Assembly (NCBI RefSeq): GCF_001940235.1
Contig: NZ_MJIE01000001.1
Span: 2,418,001 to 2,482,000 of the forward strand
DNA: 64,000 bases
DNA from: Hornefia porci
GTDB taxonomy: Bacteria; Bacillota; Clostridia; Peptostreptococcales; Anaerovoracaceae
Direction: 5' to 3'
Position 1 is the first letter of the stretch. The number at the start of each line of letters is the position of its first letter. Below, piece after piece: positions 9,251-20,683 of the stretch. The position numbers and the translations under genes were made by a program. A model generated the notes under the pieces. The model saw only the letters and a list, made by a program, of their open reading frames with translations, made no database searches and had not been told where the DNA came from.

Positions 9251-10786
9251 ATGCAGCTTTTAGACATAAAGAGAATGGCTCACAGCATTCTTGAAAATCA
9301 AAACATAGAAAGCAGTTTTATCGAATATAAAAAGTCGGCAAATTTTAAAGATAAAATTCTAAAAACTGCTTGTGCCTTTGCCAATAACTATATGAACAAT
9401 GAGATTGGATTGTTGTTTGTTGGAATTGAAGAAGTTGACGATAAAGAAACGGGAGAAAAGGCAATTCCCAAAAGACCGATAGAGGGGATAAAAGAGTCCA
9501 AAGTTGAAGGGATTGAAAATGAATTAAAATCTCTGCTTTCCAATATCCATCCTAGAATAAACTACCATATTATTACGGATAAAATTGATGATGAATACTA
9601 TATTATCGTTGCGGTAGAGAGTGGTAGTAACGGTCCGTTTGAAACAAGTGAAAGAGCGGAAAGGGATAAAGATATTAGGCTAAAGGCAGGAAGATATATC
9701 AGAGTCGGTAGAGATTCAAGACTGCCAAATCCAACTGAAGAATTTGAGCTTTTGAAGAAATTTGCAAATTTTTCTTTTAGCTCTAATTTGAACGATACAG
9801 CTACCATAGATGATTTAAGCTATGAATACATGAAAGAATATCTGCTTCAGACAGGAGCAAAGAAAGATATTAGAGAAATGTCTAAGTTGGATATGGCAAA
9901 GAGTATGGGACTTGTCAGTGAAAGCGAGTATGGTGGTTATAGAGCTAAAAATTTTGCTGTATTGATGTTTGCAGAAACACCGAATAAATTTATTCCAAAT
10001 GCCCATGTTGAAATCATAAGAGAAATTGACGGAACGGATAAAATGGAATCAAAAAGATTTGATGGGCCGGTTTGGATACAGGCAAAACAAGTCAGCAAAT
10101 ATTTTGAAGATAATATTATGGCTTCGTATACCATAAGGGAAGCTGATAAAATTGAGCATAAGATTATCTATAACTATCCTCTTACGGCATTTGAGGAACT
10201 TGCTACTAATGCTATTTTGCATAAAGAATATGATACACCTGAATATGTAGGAATATATATTTACAAGGATAGAATTTCTTTTGTAAACCATAACAGACCA
10301 CTTCCTCCTGTAACTATTGAAGCTCTTAATAGAGATAGAAGTTTTGATAGAAGGCAGTATCTGAATAAAGAACTTAAAGATATGTTCTTTTCTCTTAATC
10401 TGATAGAGTCATACGGATCCGGGATAAGGCGTGCAAAAGATGCACTATTAGAAAATGGTTCTCCTGAGCTTAAGTTTTATCCGGACAATGAAGAAGATAA
10501 CTATACTAATGCAGTTATGGGTGTGAACAAAGAATTTTTGAAAGAGTTTAATGGTAGTACTACCAAAGAAACTACCAAAGAAACTACCAAAGAAATAAGT
10601 AGTATCCAAGAACAAATAGTTCTTCTTATGAAAAGTAATCCAAGCATTACTGCGGAACAGATAGCAAATGAGATTAAAGAAATAACAGCAGATGGGGTAC
10701 GATACCATATAAGGAATCTTAAATCTTATGGAGTTATTAAAAGAGAAGGCTCTACCAAATCAGGTAAATGGGTAGTGATGAAATAA
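9251..10786 (+). CDS. AlbA_2/Schlafen-type ATP-binding regulator with winged-helix C-terminus
   Basis: 511 residues, start after AAAAGGAGGTATT. Residues about 15-165 resemble the AlbA_2 (Schlafen) nucleic-acid domain (ESSFIEYKKSANFKDKILKT and VGRDSRLPNPTEEFELLKK). The middle matches an ATPase-like module of this family (YPLTAFEELATNAILHKEY, then NLIESYGSGIRRAKDALLEN). A TTKE-repeat linker leads to a winged helix (SITAEQIANEI). Proteins of this build are usually annotated as transcriptional regulators. It has its own promoter and terminator within the transfer region, so it may control ICE genes; no target is visible. Confidence 0.8.
   Translation: MQLLDIKRMAHSILENQNIESSFIEYKKSANFKDKILKTACAFANNYMNNEIGLLFVGIEEVDDKETGEKAIPKRPIEGIKESKVEGIENELKSLLSNIHPRINYHIITDKIDDEYYIIVAVESGSNGPFETSERAERDKDIRLKAGRYIRVGRDSRLPNPTEEFELLKKFANFSFSSNLNDTATIDDLSYEYMKEYLLQTGAKKDIREMSKLDMAKSMGLVSESEYGGYRAKNFAVLMFAETPNKFIPNAHVEIIREIDGTDKMESKRFDGPVWIQAKQVSKYFEDNIMASYTIREADKIEHKIIYNYPLTAFEELATNAILHKEYDTPEYVGIYIYKDRISFVNHNRPLPPVTIEALNRDRSFDRRQYLNKELKDMFFSLNLIESYGSGIRRAKDALLENGSPELKFYPDNEEDNYTNAVMGVNKEFLKEFNGSTTKETTKETTKEISSIQEQIVLLMKSNPSITAEQIANEIKEITADGVRYHIRNLKSYGVIKREGSTKSGKWVVMK
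10559..10594 (+). repeat. 12-bp tandem repeat, three copies
   Basis: ACTACCAAAGAA is repeated three times exactly, encoding the TTKETTKETTKE linker before the winged helix of the AlbA-type regulator. Such repeats can change copy number by slippage in whole codons. Confidence 0.9.
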
Positions 10787-10805
10787 ACAAAATTACAGAA
10801 TCAAA

Positions 10806-10838
10806 AGGTGATTAGAGTAAAATCTAACCGCCTTTTTT
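10806..10838 (+). terminator. Intrinsic terminator
   Basis: AGGTGATTAGA pairs, with two G-U type positions, with TCTAACCGCCT across a GTAAAA loop, followed by TTTTT. It lies just before the large LtrC-like gene. Confidence 0.7.
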
Positions 10839-10862
10839 GTTTGAAAAAAGAAGGAGGTAAAA

Positions 10863-13800
10863 ATGCGAATAAATGATTTTCATAACATTTTGGAGCTTGT
10901 AAAACAAGATGTGCTTCATAGTGAAGCAGAATACCTGAAGCTCCTAAAGGTTGTAGGAAACAATCAGAGATACGACTTTAGAAGTCAGTTAAGTATCTAT
11001 GATAGAAATCCTGAAGCGACAGCCTGTGCCAAGTTTGATTATTGGAGGGAACGATTTAACCGTACCGTTATGAGAGGTCAAAAGGGTATCCCCATTTTAG
11101 AGGACTATGGCACATACAAAAAAGTGGACTATATCTTTGATATAAGCCAGACAGTTTCAAGAAATAGAGATGTCAATGAGGTCAATCTTTGGCGATTTGA
11201 TAAGGAAGCTCATAGGGATGTCTTAAAGGAAATGATAGCAAGTGAAGGATATGAGGAAAGTGAAAGTACCTTAGAAAATATCTTTTCTTTGAGCAGACTT
11301 TACGGCGATGAAAAGATAGACAGTCTTATGAATGAGCTTAGAATAGCTGATGAAGATAGAATATCCTTTACTAAATTTGTGAGGGACTCAGTGAGTTATG
11401 CAGTGGCATCAAGATTTAAGGTAGATTATCCTATGGCTAATGAGCTTCTAAAGGAAAACTTTGCAATGCTTGATAGCATTTCCCTTATGAGCTTGGGAGA
11501 AACCGTATCAGACATTAGCGGAAATATAATTGATGCGACCATTCAAAAGAGTAAAGAGATTGAGCTTCAAAAAGAAGTGTTAAGAGGTAAAGAAGCAGGA
11601 TATAATAAAATTAGAGAAGAATTAGAGGAGGTAGAAGAAAATGTACTTCGACGAGATGATCAGGAAAGAATTAGTGAAACCGAGCGAATTTTCCGAAATG
11701 GAGAGTACGTACGAGATAATAGAGAAAATCAGAGAGAACACACTAAACAGTTTGGAGGAACAGACGGACTTTATAAGGGAGTATCCGAATCCGACCTACG
11801 CAGTGATGAGGCTCACTTACCTTTCAGAGAGCGAGGAGCAGAGCCACTTCGAGATGTTGGTGGATCTATACAAGGAGAGGAAGCTAACAGGACACCTGAT
11901 GGATATTCAGAAACAGGCTATAGAGTTTATGAGGACAGAGAAACCGAAATTGATGGCAGCTTGGAAGATAAAGGACGAGATAGATCCACAGTATGGGGCG
12001 ATGATTTCAGCTCTGAAGGAAATGACAATCAAGGAAGTAGTGGAAATTTAAAAGATAATACTAATGTAGAGTTAAAAGAAGCTGATAAGGCTTCTTTTTC
12101 TTTACCTGAAAATTCTTACGGACAGATGAGGCTCACAATTCCGCTTAATGAAAAGGATATAGATACTATCCTTATTAACGGAGGAAATCATGATGGAAGT
12201 AGACTTCCCCTTATCGCTGAGTTTTCCAAAGGAAAAACGGCAGAAGAATTAGGAGAATACCTAAAAGAAACATTTAGAGGCGGGAATGGATTTTACATTG
12301 ATGAAAGAGAGGTATCTTCCTGGTATTCGGATAAAGGCATTCATTTAGCCTACGGGACATCTGCAAGAGAAGATGATACGCAAATTTTAAGCTGGAGTGA
12401 TGCTGCAAAGAGGATAAATGAGCTTCTTGATAGTGGTGAGTTTGCCACAAATGTGGAGCTTTCTGAAGCCTTAGATTACGAAAGGGATAGAATTTCAGAG
12501 TCATTATGGTATCTATACCATGATTTAAGCGAAGAAGGAAAAGCACAGGGTTATTTTGACTTTATAGAAAGAGGTGGTGGCTTTCCGGAAGAAACGAAAA
12601 GATTGTCTGAAGCATTAAAAAATCCCGAATACCTAAAGGAAACGATCAAAGAATACAGCAGATTTTTAGAGGGATACAAAGAAAACAGAAATGTGTTAAG
12701 GTTTCACTATCATAAGGTAGATAGCCTTTATCAAAAGTTGCAAGAACTTGAGCTGCCACGAAAGGAATACAGTACCAATCTGACGGAGCTTCCGAAAGTA
12801 AAGTCCTTTATCACAGAAGATGAAGTCCTTGAAAGTCTTTCAAGAGGAAGTGGCGTCGATAGAGGAAAAGAGCGAATTACAAAGTTTTTCAAAGAAAATC
12901 ATACCTTGCAGGAAAAAGCTGGCTTTCTAAAAGACGAGTATGGAATCGGCGGAAGAAGTCATGCAGTATCGGGGGCAATGGGAAGTGATGAATGGCATGA
13001 TGCAAAGGGACTTAAATTACAGAAGAATAATTGTAATGATGTTTTTCTTACTTGGTCAAATGTCGTAAAGCATATTGATGAGCTGCTTTCTAAAAATCTG
13101 TATGAAGAAAAGAAAATAGAAAGTAAGTCAGAGATAGAAGAAGCAAAAGCACCACAATATTACTCTAAAGATGATCCTGAAAACCTAATGACCGATGAAA
13201 TGCTTGAAAGAGTGCCTGAGCTTTACGCACAGGAAGATGTAGCTTTAGCGGATAAAGAGGTTCATGCAGCATATATTATTCCTTTCCGTTCTAATTGGAC
13301 TTGGTATATGACGGAATATGACAGGGAAAGCGGTGATGCCTTTGGACTTGTTCTTGGGATAGAGCCTGAATGGGGATATTTCAATCTTGAAGAATTGAAA
13401 GAATTAAATGCTCAAAGGCTTATTTTAGAGGATTTTCCAAAGACTTTTAGAGAGCTTAAAGATACAGAACTTGCAAAGCAGATGGATGAACAGGAGTTTC
13501 AATCAGTCTTTAACGGAGAACTTAGCTTTGAAGATAAAGAAGAACTTGAAATATCTGAAGAAGCAGAAGAAAGATTACCTGCAACACCTGTTCAGGAAAC
13601 ACTATTTGATTATCTGAAGGAAAAGGAAGAGGTAGAGCTTAACGAAGAAAAGGGAAGGCTTTCAGATGAATTTGCAGTTAAAGAGGGCGATACCGTCTAT
13701 TTTAATCATGAAGAATATACTGTAAGGGAGATTGCTGAAAACCAAATCACAGGAAGATATGACTTATGGCTTGATCCTGTAAGAAGTGGAAACCATCAAA

Positions 13801-16800
13801 TCCCTATTGTAGCCTTTACGGATAATGAAGATTTATTAAGACAGGTAAGCCCTGAAAGACCTGCGTTTATCATTGGAGATGAAATTAAATACAAGGATAA
13901 AGGCTATACCATCACACGCTTTGACGATATGGGAAATAACCTAAAGACGGTAACGGTTAAGGACAATACCGAATATCTTGGTGGTATGATAACAGGCTCC
14001 GATGTAATTCCTTATCATCTTGAAAGCGACCTTGAGAGAGTATTTGAAAATCTGACATATAAAAAGCCTGAAACTATTGCTAAAGAAAGTGAAATAAAGA
14101 AAGCAGAAGCTCATAACTTTAAAATTACAGAAGAAACATTACCTGAAAAGTTATCTCCAAGTGAAAGACTAAATAATAATCTTGAAGCCATCTCTATGCT
14201 GAGTCGCATCGAAAGTGGACAAAGAGAGCTTGACAGTACAGCTCAGGAAGTTTTAGCAAGGTATGTAGGCTGGGGAGGACTTGCTGATGTATTCGATGAA
14301 GAAAAAGGCGGACAGTGGAAAGAAGCGAGGAGCTTTCTAAAGGAAAACTTATCTCAGGCAGAATATGAAGCTGCAAGAGAATCAACTTTGACGAGCTTTT
14401 ACACACCGAAAACGGTTATTGACGGCGTATATAAGACACTTTCCGATATGGGATTTAAGAGCGGAAATATCCTTGAGCCATCAATGGGCATCGGAAACTT
14501 TATCGGTAATCTTCCTGATGAAATGCGTAGGTCAAAGTTTTATGGTGTAGAGCTTGACAGTATAAGCGGTCGAATCGGAAAGCTGTTATATCCTGAAAGT
14601 GATATACAGATTAAAGGACTTGAAGAAACTTCCTTTTCCAATAACTTTTTTGATGCAGTTATCGGTAATGTTCCCTTTGGAGAATACAAAGTAAATGACA
14701 GGGAATACAATCGTAATAACTTCCTTATTCATGACTATTTCTTTGCCAAGTCCATTGATAAGGTTAGAAACGGCGGGGTTATCGCCTTTATTACATCAAG
14801 TGGAACAATGGATAAAAAGGATGAAAGTGTAAGACGCTATCTTGCAGCAAGAGCAGAGTTTTTAGGAGCTATCAGACTTCCGAATGACACCTTTAAGGGT
14901 ATTGCCGGCACAGAAGTAATCTCAGATATTATCTTCTTAAAGAAAAGAGATAGCGTATTAGAGCGTGATGAAGATTGGATACACCTTGCGGAAGATGAAA
15001 ACGGTCTTGTATATAACAAATACTTTGTTGATCATCCTGAACAGATACTTGGCTCAATGCGTGAAGTAAGCGGAAGATTTGGAAAAACTCTAACTTGTGA
15101 GCCGATAGCTTATTTAGGCACAGAGCTAAATATGGCTTCATTGAAGGATAGTATCGAGATTGCAGGAGAAAGAATTTCAAAAGATGCCAAGTATGAAGAA
15201 ATAGAGCTTTTAGATGATGAAATCACTTCAATCCCGGCAACGGATGATGTAAAGAACTTCTCTTATACCTTAATTGATGATGAGGTATATTACAGAGAAA
15301 ACTCACTGTTTATCAAAAAGGAAGTAACCGATAAAAACAAAGAAAAAATCAAGGATTATCTTGAGCTGAATGCTGCCTTAAAAGATGTGATTTACAAGCA
15401 GAAAGAAGATTTTAGTGAGGAAGAAATCAAGGCTTCACAGAAAAAATTAAATGAAATCTATGACAGCTTCTCTAAAAAGCATGGATATGTCAATAACCTT
15501 TCTAATACCAGAGCCTTAAAAGAAGATAGCAACTTTCCTTTGGTATCGTCCATTGAAATCCTTGATGAAGAAGAAAACTTCAAAGCAAAGGGCGATATTT
15601 TCAGTAAAAGAACAATCACAAAGGCAAAGACAATCGATCATGTAGATACTTCCCTTGAAGCCCTTGTTTTATCGGTATCTGAAAAAGGATATGTGGACTT
15701 TGACTATATGGAAGGTCTTACAGGAAAAGACAGACCGACTTTGATTGAGGAGCTTCGAGGGGAAATCTACTTAAATATTAGGGAAGAACAAAACTTTTAT
15801 AGACCTCTATCCTTTAACCCCGAAGATGGAGATTTGCCTTTTGCCTGTGCCAATGGAAGCAATTCCTATAAATACGGTTATATAACAAAGGATGAATACC
15901 TAAGCGGAAACATCAGGGACAAGATTGCCATAGTTGATAGCTACTTATCAAAGCTCAGACAGACGGAAAGAGAACTCCCTCATCTTGGCTATGCAGAAGA
16001 TGGTAAAGAAAAAGAGCTGATAAGCTATGAAATGAACCGTTTGGAATACCAAAAAGCAGAGCTTACAAAAGTTCTTCCAAAGGAGCTTGAAGCAAGTGAA
16101 ATCAATGTAAGGCTTGGTGCAACTTGGATACCGATTAAAGACATTGAAAAATTTATCTTTGAAACTCTTAAAACTCCGGGATATGCAAGATGGGATATTA
16201 AGGTTAAGTTTTCAAATCTGACAAGTGAATGGAATGTAGAGGGCAAAAGCAGGGATAGAGGAAATGACCTTGCTGAAATGACTTACGGTACATCAAGGGT
16301 AAGTGCGTATAAGCTGATTGAAGATGCCTTAAACCTGAAAGAAACAAAGGTATTTGACCAGATTGTAAATCCGGACGGCTCTAAAACTTCTGTACTAAAT
16401 AAAAAAGAAACCATGCTTGCAGGGCAAAAGCAGGAACTACTAAAAGAAGAATTTAAGAACTGGATATTTAATGATCAGGAGAGAAGAAACCGTCTTGTAA
16501 AACTGTATAATGAGCGTTTTAACTCTATCCGAAACAGAGAATATGACGGAAGTAATCTTTCCTTTGAGGGAATGAATACTAAAATAGATTTAAGACCTCA
16601 TCAGAGAAATGCTATCGCACGAAGTCTTTACGGAGGAAATACTCTGCTTGCCCATGTGGTAGGTAGTGGAAAGACCTTTGAAATGGTGGCTTCTGCAATG
16701 GAAAGTAAAAGGCTTGGAATGTGTAGTAAGTCCTTGTTTGTTGTACCCAATCACTTAACAGGACAAATCGGTCGTGAGTTTATGCAGCTATATCCGTCAG

Positions 16801-19613
16801 CGAGCATTATGGTGGCGGATAAGAAAGACTTTGAGCCAAAAAACAGAAAGAGATTTATCGGAAAGATTGCAACAGGGGAATACGATGCAGTTGTTATCGG
16901 TCATACGCAGTTTGAAAAAATCCCTATGTCTAAGGAATATCAGGAGAAACACATTCAAGATCAGATTGATGAAATTGTAAACTATGTTGAGGAATATAAG
17001 CATGACAGAAATCAGAACTTTACGGTAAAACAGCTTGAAAAGACAAAGAAAAAACTGGAAACAAGGCTTGAGAAGTTAAATGATGATTTTAAGAAAGATG
17101 ATGTGATTACTTTTGAAGAATTGGGTGTTGATAAGCTCTTTGTTGACGAAGCACACGGCTACAAAAACCTTTATCTTTATACAAAAATGCGTAATGTTGC
17201 AGGTATTGGGCAAAGTGAAGCCTTTAAATCTTCCGATATGTTTATGAAGTGTCGTTATATGGATGAAATGACGGGTGGAAAAGGTATCGTATTTGCCACA
17301 GGAACGCCTGTAAGCAACTCTATGACAGAGCTTTATACCATGCAGCGTTACCTTCAGTATGAAAGTCTAAAGAAAAACAACTTGGAGCATTTTGACTCTT
17401 GGGCTTCTACATTTGGAGAAACACAGTCTGCCTTTGAATTATCTCCGGAGGGGACAGGGTACAGAGTTAAGACAAGATTTTCAAAGTTCTATAATCTTCC
17501 GGAGCTTATGAGTATGTTTAAGGAAGTAGCGGATATTCAGACAGCGGATATGCTAAATCTTCCAACACCAGAAGCACACTATGAAGTCATTAAGACTTTG
17601 CCAAGTGAGGAACAAAAAGAAATCCTAAAGAGCCTTTCTGAAAGAGCTGATGATGTCAGAAATAGGGTGGTAGAGCCTGATGAAGATAATATGTTGAAAA
17701 TTACGAATGACGGCAAGAAACTTGCATTGGATCAGAGGTTAATCAATCCTATGCTCCCTGATAATCCTGACAGTAAGGTCAATGTCTGTGTGAAAAATGT
17801 ATTTAGTATATGGGATAAGACAAAAGATGATAGGTTAACACAGCTTCTATTTTCTGATATGTCCACACCAAAAGGCGATGGGGAGTTTAATATCTATGAT
17901 GATATTAGAGAAAAACTTGTAGTAATGGGAATACCAAAAGAAGAGATTGCTTTTATCCATGAAGCCAACTCAGACAAGCAAAAGGATGAACTCTTTGCAA
18001 AGGTAAGAAAGGGAGATGTGAGGATATTACTTGGTTCTACTCAGAAAATGGGAGCCGGCACGAATGTACAAAACAAACTGATTGCCCTTCATGACCTTGA
18101 TGTTCCTTGGCGTCCTGCCGACCTTGAGCAGAGAGCCGGAAGAATTGTAAGACAAGGAAATGAAAATGAGAAAGTAAATATCTATCGTTATGTTACAGAG
18201 AACACCTTTGATGCCTACCTTTGGCAGACGATAGAGAATAAGCAGAAATTTATTTCACAGATTATGACTTCAAAGACTCCTGTTCGTGTGGCGGAAGATG
18301 TGGACGAAAGTTCCCTTAACTATGCAGAGATTAAAGCACTTGCCACTGGTGATCCGAAGATTAAAGAAAAGATGGATTTGGACAATGAGGTTACGAAACT
18401 TAAAATGCTTGAAGCAAACTATAAGTCCAACCGTTACAGATTAGAGGATAAGGTAGCTAAAAACTACCCGGAAGAAATCGCAAGAACGGAAAAACTCATA
18501 GAAGCTGTCAAAAGAGATATATCCGATGTAGAGCCAAAAGCGGAAGGAGAAGAAAAGTTCACTTCCATTACCATTTTAGGCGAGAAGATTATCGACAAGA
18601 AATTAGCCGGAGAAAGACTGCTTGAAGCTATTTCAAAGGTTAAAATCAATGAAAGTAAGGTAATCGGTAAGTATAGAAATATGGATTTAGAGGTAAGTTA
18701 CAACTTCTTTACCAATTCACATAACTTCAGCTTAAATGGTGCTGCAAAGCATTTAGGAGAGCTTGGAACAAGTGCTGACGGTAATATTACAAGACTGGAT
18801 AACGCCCTTGAGAAAATGCCTGAGAAATTAAACAGGCTTGAAGAAAAACTTATCGGCATAAAAGAGCAGCTTGAAAATGCCAAAGAAGAACTTGAAAAGC
18901 CGTTTGAAAAAGCAGATGAATTAAAGAGTAAGGTGCTTCGCTTGGCAGAACTGAATAAGCTCCTTGATATGGGTGATGTTGAAGAAAAAAGAAATGATAA
19001 TCCCCTTGTGGAAGATGTAAAAAGGGCAATCATTGATTTCTGCAACAGAGAATATGAGGAAAATCATAGTTATGATGAGTTTGATACTCTATATCCTGAC
19101 TTAAAGCATATAGGAATTGCCTATACCAACACGCCGGATGAAAGACACAGCATTCAATATGAGCTTAATTTAGAGGATAAGATATGGACACAGTATATTA
19201 ATGATATATCTATAAAAACTGAGAGCTTTGACTATGCGAACAAAGGAGAGAATGAAGCTCTAAGAAATATGAAAAATGAGATTGAGCTATCCTATTTTGA
19301 AGATCTGGTTTATGTGGATTCAGAAGATTTGAAAGCAGCAACGGGACTTGAAATTGATGATGAAGGTAACTTCTATGATCCACTTTCTAAAGACCTTGAT
19401 AATGACGGAATTACTGACCGTTACGATAATGACTTTAAGGATAGTGACTATTTTGAATCAACATATGATGTGGAGGACAATCTTCATAGCAAAGAAGAAA
19501 GTTCACAAAAATCAGAGGATAAGCCGTCTATTTTAGGACAGATTAGAGCATATCAAAATGAAAGTAAAACAGAAGAAAAACAAACAACAAAAGAACAGGA
19601 GTATGTACGATAA
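10863..19613 (+). CDS. LtrC-like giant protein: N6-methylase-like and SNF2-type helicase
   Basis: 2,916 residues, start after AAGGAGGTAAAA. An LtrC/ArdC-like N-terminus comes first. A disordered charged linker follows (about 260-400), then a DUF2958-like segment (about 780-880). A methyltransferase-like domain has motif [13 protein letters not shown] near 1203 and a degenerate GNVPFG in place of NPPY near 1268. A SNF2-type helicase has VVGSGKT near 1930, DEAH near 2094, ATGTPVSNS and [10 protein letters not shown] near 2422. The C-terminus has an acidic [14 protein letters not shown] motif and an [10 protein letters not shown] tail. It probably processes or protects ICE DNA during transfer; whether the methylase part is active is doubtful. 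Confidence 0.88.
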   Translation: MRINDFHNILELVKQDVLHSEAEYLKLLKVVGNNQRYDFRSQLSIYDRNPEATACAKFDYWRERFNRTVMRGQKGIPILEDYGTYKKVDYIFDISQTVSRNRDVNEVNLWRFDKEAHRDVLKEMIASEGYEESESTLENIFSLSRLYGDEKIDSLMNELRIADEDRISFTKFVRDSVSYAVASRFKVDYPMANELLKENFAMLDSISLMSLGETVSDISGNIIDATIQKSKEIELQKEVLRGKEAGYNKIREELEEVEENVLRRDDQERISETERIFRNGEYVRDNRENQREHTKQFGGTDGLYKGVSESDLRSDEAHLPFRERGAEPLRDVGGSIQGEEANRTPDGYSETGYRVYEDRETEIDGSLEDKGRDRSTVWGDDFSSEGNDNQGSSGNLKDNTNVELKEADKASFSLPENSYGQMRLTIPLNEKDIDTILINGGNHDGSRLPLIAEFSKGKTAEELGEYLKETFRGGNGFYIDEREVSSWYSDKGIHLAYGTSAREDDTQILSWSDAAKRINELLDSGEFATNVELSEALDYERDRISESLWYLYHDLSEEGKAQGYFDFIERGGGFPEETKRLSEALKNPEYLKETIKEYSRFLEGYKENRNVLRFHYHKVDSLYQKLQELELPRKEYSTNLTELPKVKSFITEDEVLESLSRGSGVDRGKERITKFFKENHTLQEKAGFLKDEYGIGGRSHAVSGAMGSDEWHDAKGLKLQKNNCNDVFLTWSNVVKHIDELLSKNLYEEKKIESKSEIEEAKAPQYYSKDDPENLMTDEMLERVPELYAQEDVALADKEVHAAYIIPFRSNWTWYMTEYDRESGDAFGLVLGIEPEWGYFNLEELKELNAQRLILEDFPKTFRELKDTELAKQMDEQEFQSVFNGELSFEDKEELEISEEAEERLPATPVQETLFDYLKEKEEVELNEEKGRLSDEFAVKEGDTVYFNHEEYTVREIAENQITGRYDLWLDPVRSGNHQIPIVAFTDNEDLLRQVSPERPAFIIGDEIKYKDKGYTITRFDDMGNNLKTVTVKDNTEYLGGMITGSDVIPYHLESDLERVFENLTYKKPETIAKESEIKKAEAHNFKITEETLPEKLSPSERLNNNLEAISMLSRIESGQRELDSTAQEVLARYVGWGGLADVFDEEKGGQWKEARSFLKENLSQAEYEAARESTLTSFYTPKTVIDGVYKTLSDMGFKSGNILEPSMGIGNFIGNLPDEMRRSKFYGVELDSISGRIGKLLYPESDIQIKGLEETSFSNNFFDAVIGNVPFGEYKVNDREYNRNNFLIHDYFFAKSIDKVRNGGVIAFITSSGTMDKKDESVRRYLAARAEFLGAIRLPNDTFKGIAGTEVISDIIFLKKRDSVLERDEDWIHLAEDENGLVYNKYFVDHPEQILGSMREVSGRFGKTLTCEPIAYLGTELNMASLKDSIEIAGERISKDAKYEEIELLDDEITSIPATDDVKNFSYTLIDDEVYYRENSLFIKKEVTDKNKEKIKDYLELNAALKDVIYKQKEDFSEEEIKASQKKLNEIYDSFSKKHGYVNNLSNTRALKEDSNFPLVSSIEILDEEENFKAKGDIFSKRTITKAKTIDHVDTSLEALVLSVSEKGYVDFDYMEGLTGKDRPTLIEELRGEIYLNIREEQNFYRPLSFNPEDGDLPFACANGSNSYKYGYITKDEYLSGNIRDKIAIVDSYLSKLRQTERELPHLGYAEDGKEKELISYEMNRLEYQKAELTKVLPKELEASEINVRLGATWIPIKDIEKFIFETLKTPGYARWDIKVKFSNLTSEWNVEGKSRDRGNDLAEMTYGTSRVSAYKLIEDALNLKETKVFDQIVNPDGSKTSVLNKKETMLAGQKQELLKEEFKNWIFNDQERRNRLVKLYNERFNSIRNREYDGSNLSFEGMNTKIDLRPHQRNAIARSLYGGNTLLAHVVGSGKTFEMVASAMESKRLGMCSKSLFVVPNHLTGQIGREFMQLYPSASIMVADKKDFEPKNRKRFIGKIATGEYDAVVIGHTQFEKIPMSKEYQEKHIQDQIDEIVNYVEEYKHDRNQNFTVKQLEKTKKKLETRLEKLNDDFKKDDVITFEELGVDKLFVDEAHGYKNLYLYTKMRNVAGIGQSEAFKSSDMFMKCRYMDEMTGGKGIVFATGTPVSNSMTELYTMQRYLQYESLKKNNLEHFDSWASTFGETQSAFELSPEGTGYRVKTRFSKFYNLPELMSMFKEVADIQTADMLNLPTPEAHYEVIKTLPSEEQKEILKSLSERADDVRNRVVEPDEDNMLKITNDGKKLALDQRLINPMLPDNPDSKVNVCVKNVFSIWDKTKDDRLTQLLFSDMSTPKGDGEFNIYDDIREKLVVMGIPKEEIAFIHEANSDKQKDELFAKVRKGDVRILLGSTQKMGAGTNVQNKLIALHDLDVPWRPADLEQRAGRIVRQGNENEKVNIYRYVTENTFDAYLWQTIENKQKFISQIMTSKTPVRVAEDVDESSLNYAEIKALATGDPKIKEKMDLDNEVTKLKMLEANYKSNRYRLEDKVAKNYPEEIARTEKLIEAVKRDISDVEPKAEGEEKFTSITILGEKIIDKKLAGERLLEAISKVKINESKVIGKYRNMDLEVSYNFFTNSHNFSLNGAAKHLGELGTSADGNITRLDNALEKMPEKLNRLEEKLIGIKEQLENAKEELEKPFEKADELKSKVLRLAELNKLLDMGDVEEKRNDNPLVEDVKRAIIDFCNREYEENHSYDEFDTLYPDLKHIGIAYTNTPDERHSIQYELNLEDKIWTQYINDISIKTESFDYANKGENEALRNMKNEIELSYFEDLVYVDSEDLKAATGLEIDDEGNFYDPLSKDLDNDGITDRYDNDFKDSDYFESTYDVEDNLHSKEESSQKSEDKPSILGQIRAYQNESKTEEKQTTKEQEYVR
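11641..12051 (+). CDS. TnpV-like protein overprinted inside the LtrC-like gene
   Basis: 136 residues in the +1 frame of the giant gene, lying entirely within its disordered linker. GAGGAGGT at 11625-11632 sits eight bases before the ATG, an ideal ribosome site. The protein is well-composed ([31 protein letters not shown]) and resembles TnpV-family transposon proteins in length and in the YL-x-E, KL-x2-HL-x-DI-x2-QA pattern. The host frame here is low-complexity and R/E/D/G-rich, as expected when a second frame constrains it. TnpV function is unknown. The match is from memory of the family, so assignment is moderate. Confidence 0.55.
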   Translation: MYFDEMIRKELVKPSEFSEMESTYEIIEKIRENTLNSLEEQTDFIREYPNPTYAVMRLTYLSESEEQSHFEMLVDLYKERKLTGHLMDIQKQAIEFMRTEKPKLMAAWKIKDEIDPQYGAMISALKEMTIKEVVEI

Positions 19614-19634
19614 GGGAGCGAAAAGCTCCCTTTT
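19614..19634 (+). terminator. Hairpin terminator after the LtrC-like gene
   Basis: GGGAGC and GCTCCC pair around a GAAAA loop directly after the stop codon, followed by only four T. The stem is short and the T run weak, so read-through into the SSB-like gene is likely. Confidence 0.5.
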
Positions 19635-19656
19635 ACTATGAAAGGAGATAAAAAAC

Positions 19657-20316
19657 ATGGATTACAAAACAATGAGAGATAGAATTGAAGATATGGTCAA
19701 TGATAATCACAAGGACTTTGTTAAGGCGGTTATCAGTATGGAAAAAGGCATTAATGATGAAAGTGCATTAGACAAGCTATATGATGCTTATATGGATAAT
19801 GACAGTCTGAATTTACTGCATGAGGAATTTGACTACATGATTGAAGATTTACGAGAACAGGGGCAAATAAAAGACCTGCCCTATGTTCAGGAAGAGAAAG
19901 ATAATCTTATCAATATCGTTGGAAATATTGTAGGAAAGGTTGATGTAGTTGAAAGGGAAAACAAGAACGGAGAAGTCTTTAAGGTGGCAAATTTCTCTGT
20001 TGTATCTAAAGATGATGAGGGGAATAAGGTGTATCATAATTGCTCCGCTTATGGAGAAAAGAGTGATATTCCAAAAGACTTTAAGCAGGGAGATTTTGTA
20101 AAGCTCTTTGGACAAATCAGAACTTCCATTGATGATAATGGTAAGGAACATACTAACATCAGGATACTTTCTTCAAAACTGTTAAAGGCAAAGGAACAAA
20201 TGAAAGGACAAGAAGAAAAGAAAGAATCTGTTCTTGGAGCTATCAAAAAGTATCAGGCTGAAGATAAGGAAAAGCCTAAAGAAAAGAAAGAAGCAAGCAA
20301 AGAAGCTGAGAGATAA
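19657..20316 (+). CDS. SSB-like OB-fold ICE protein
   Basis: 219 residues, start after AAAGGAGATAAAAAAC. The N-terminal ~80 residues are helical and acidic. Residues about 86-180 look like an OB-fold single-strand-binding domain (NIVGNIVGKVDVVEREN, KVANFSVVSKDDEGNKV, GDFVKLFGQI). The tail SVLGAIKKYQAEDK resembles the extreme C-terminus of the giant helicase, [14 protein letters not shown]. It probably binds single-stranded ICE DNA during transfer or replication, with the helicase and topo III encoded upstream. The OB-fold call comes from sequence pattern, not a database match. Confidence 0.65.
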   Translation: MDYKTMRDRIEDMVNDNHKDFVKAVISMEKGINDESALDKLYDAYMDNDSLNLLHEEFDYMIEDLREQGQIKDLPYVQEEKDNLINIVGNIVGKVDVVERENKNGEVFKVANFSVVSKDDEGNKVYHNCSAYGEKSDIPKDFKQGDFVKLFGQIRTSIDDNGKEHTNIRILSSKLLKAKEQMKGQEEKKESVLGAIKKYQAEDKEKPKEKKEASKEAER

Positions 20317-20323
20317 GCTTATG

Positions 20324-20359
20324 GTCGGTGTGGTCTTAGGACTGCACCGACTCTTTTTT
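20324..20359 (+). terminator. Strong intrinsic terminator closing the transfer operon
   Basis: GTCGGTG at 20324-20330 pairs with CACCGAC at 20345-20351, with an inner GTC/GAC extension, followed by TCTTTTTTT. It isolates the downstream XRE/Gabija cargo. Confidence 0.85.
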
Positions 20360-20415
20360 TATTTGCAAGAGTTCGAATAAAGAGAATATATTTATGAAAA
20401 AAATACATTTTATGG

Positions 20416-20421
20416 TATAAT
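20416..20421 (+). promoter_or_regulatory. Extended -10 promoter of the XRE/Gabija operon
   Basis: TGGTATAAT gives a TATAAT box with the TG extension, 37 bases before the XRE start codon. No good -35 is visible, which fits extended -10 use. Confidence 0.55.
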
Positions 20422-20457
20422 ACAATAAATAAAGTTTTCTTGAACGGAGGTACAAGA

Positions 20458-20664
20458 ATGAGAGTTTTTAGTTATAAAAGATTGTTCAAAAAACTAATTG
20501 ATTTAGATATGACAAATAATGAATTGATGGAAAAGGCAAAAGTTAGTAAAAGCACATTCTATAAAATGAAAAATGGACAGAATGTAACTACGGATGTTTT
20601 GCTTAGAATTTGCAATGCTTTAGATTGTGATATTGACGAAATAATTGAGTGTATAAAGCAATAA
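20458..20664 (+). CDS. Small XRE/Cro-type regulator
   Basis: 68 residues from ATG 20458, chosen because GGAGG lies eight bases upstream; a TTG at 20440 is open but lacks a ribosome site. The helix-turn-helix reads MTNNELMEKAKVSKSTFYKM, followed by the usual LLRICNALDCDIDEI helices. It is the first gene of the Gabija operon, ending 19 nt before gajA, so it probably autoregulates and controls the defence genes. It is of the short Cro/C1 type common in ICE cargo. Confidence 0.8.
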   Translation: MRVFSYKRLFKKLIDLDMTNNELMEKAKVSKSTFYKMKNGQNVTTDVLLRICNALDCDIDEIIECIKQ

Positions 20665-20683
20665 TAAAAAAGGAGAATGGAGA

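Noticed and set aside
10559..10594. Short direct repeats considered as a CRISPR remnant
   Set aside because: They are contiguous 12-bp units without spacers inside a coding linker.
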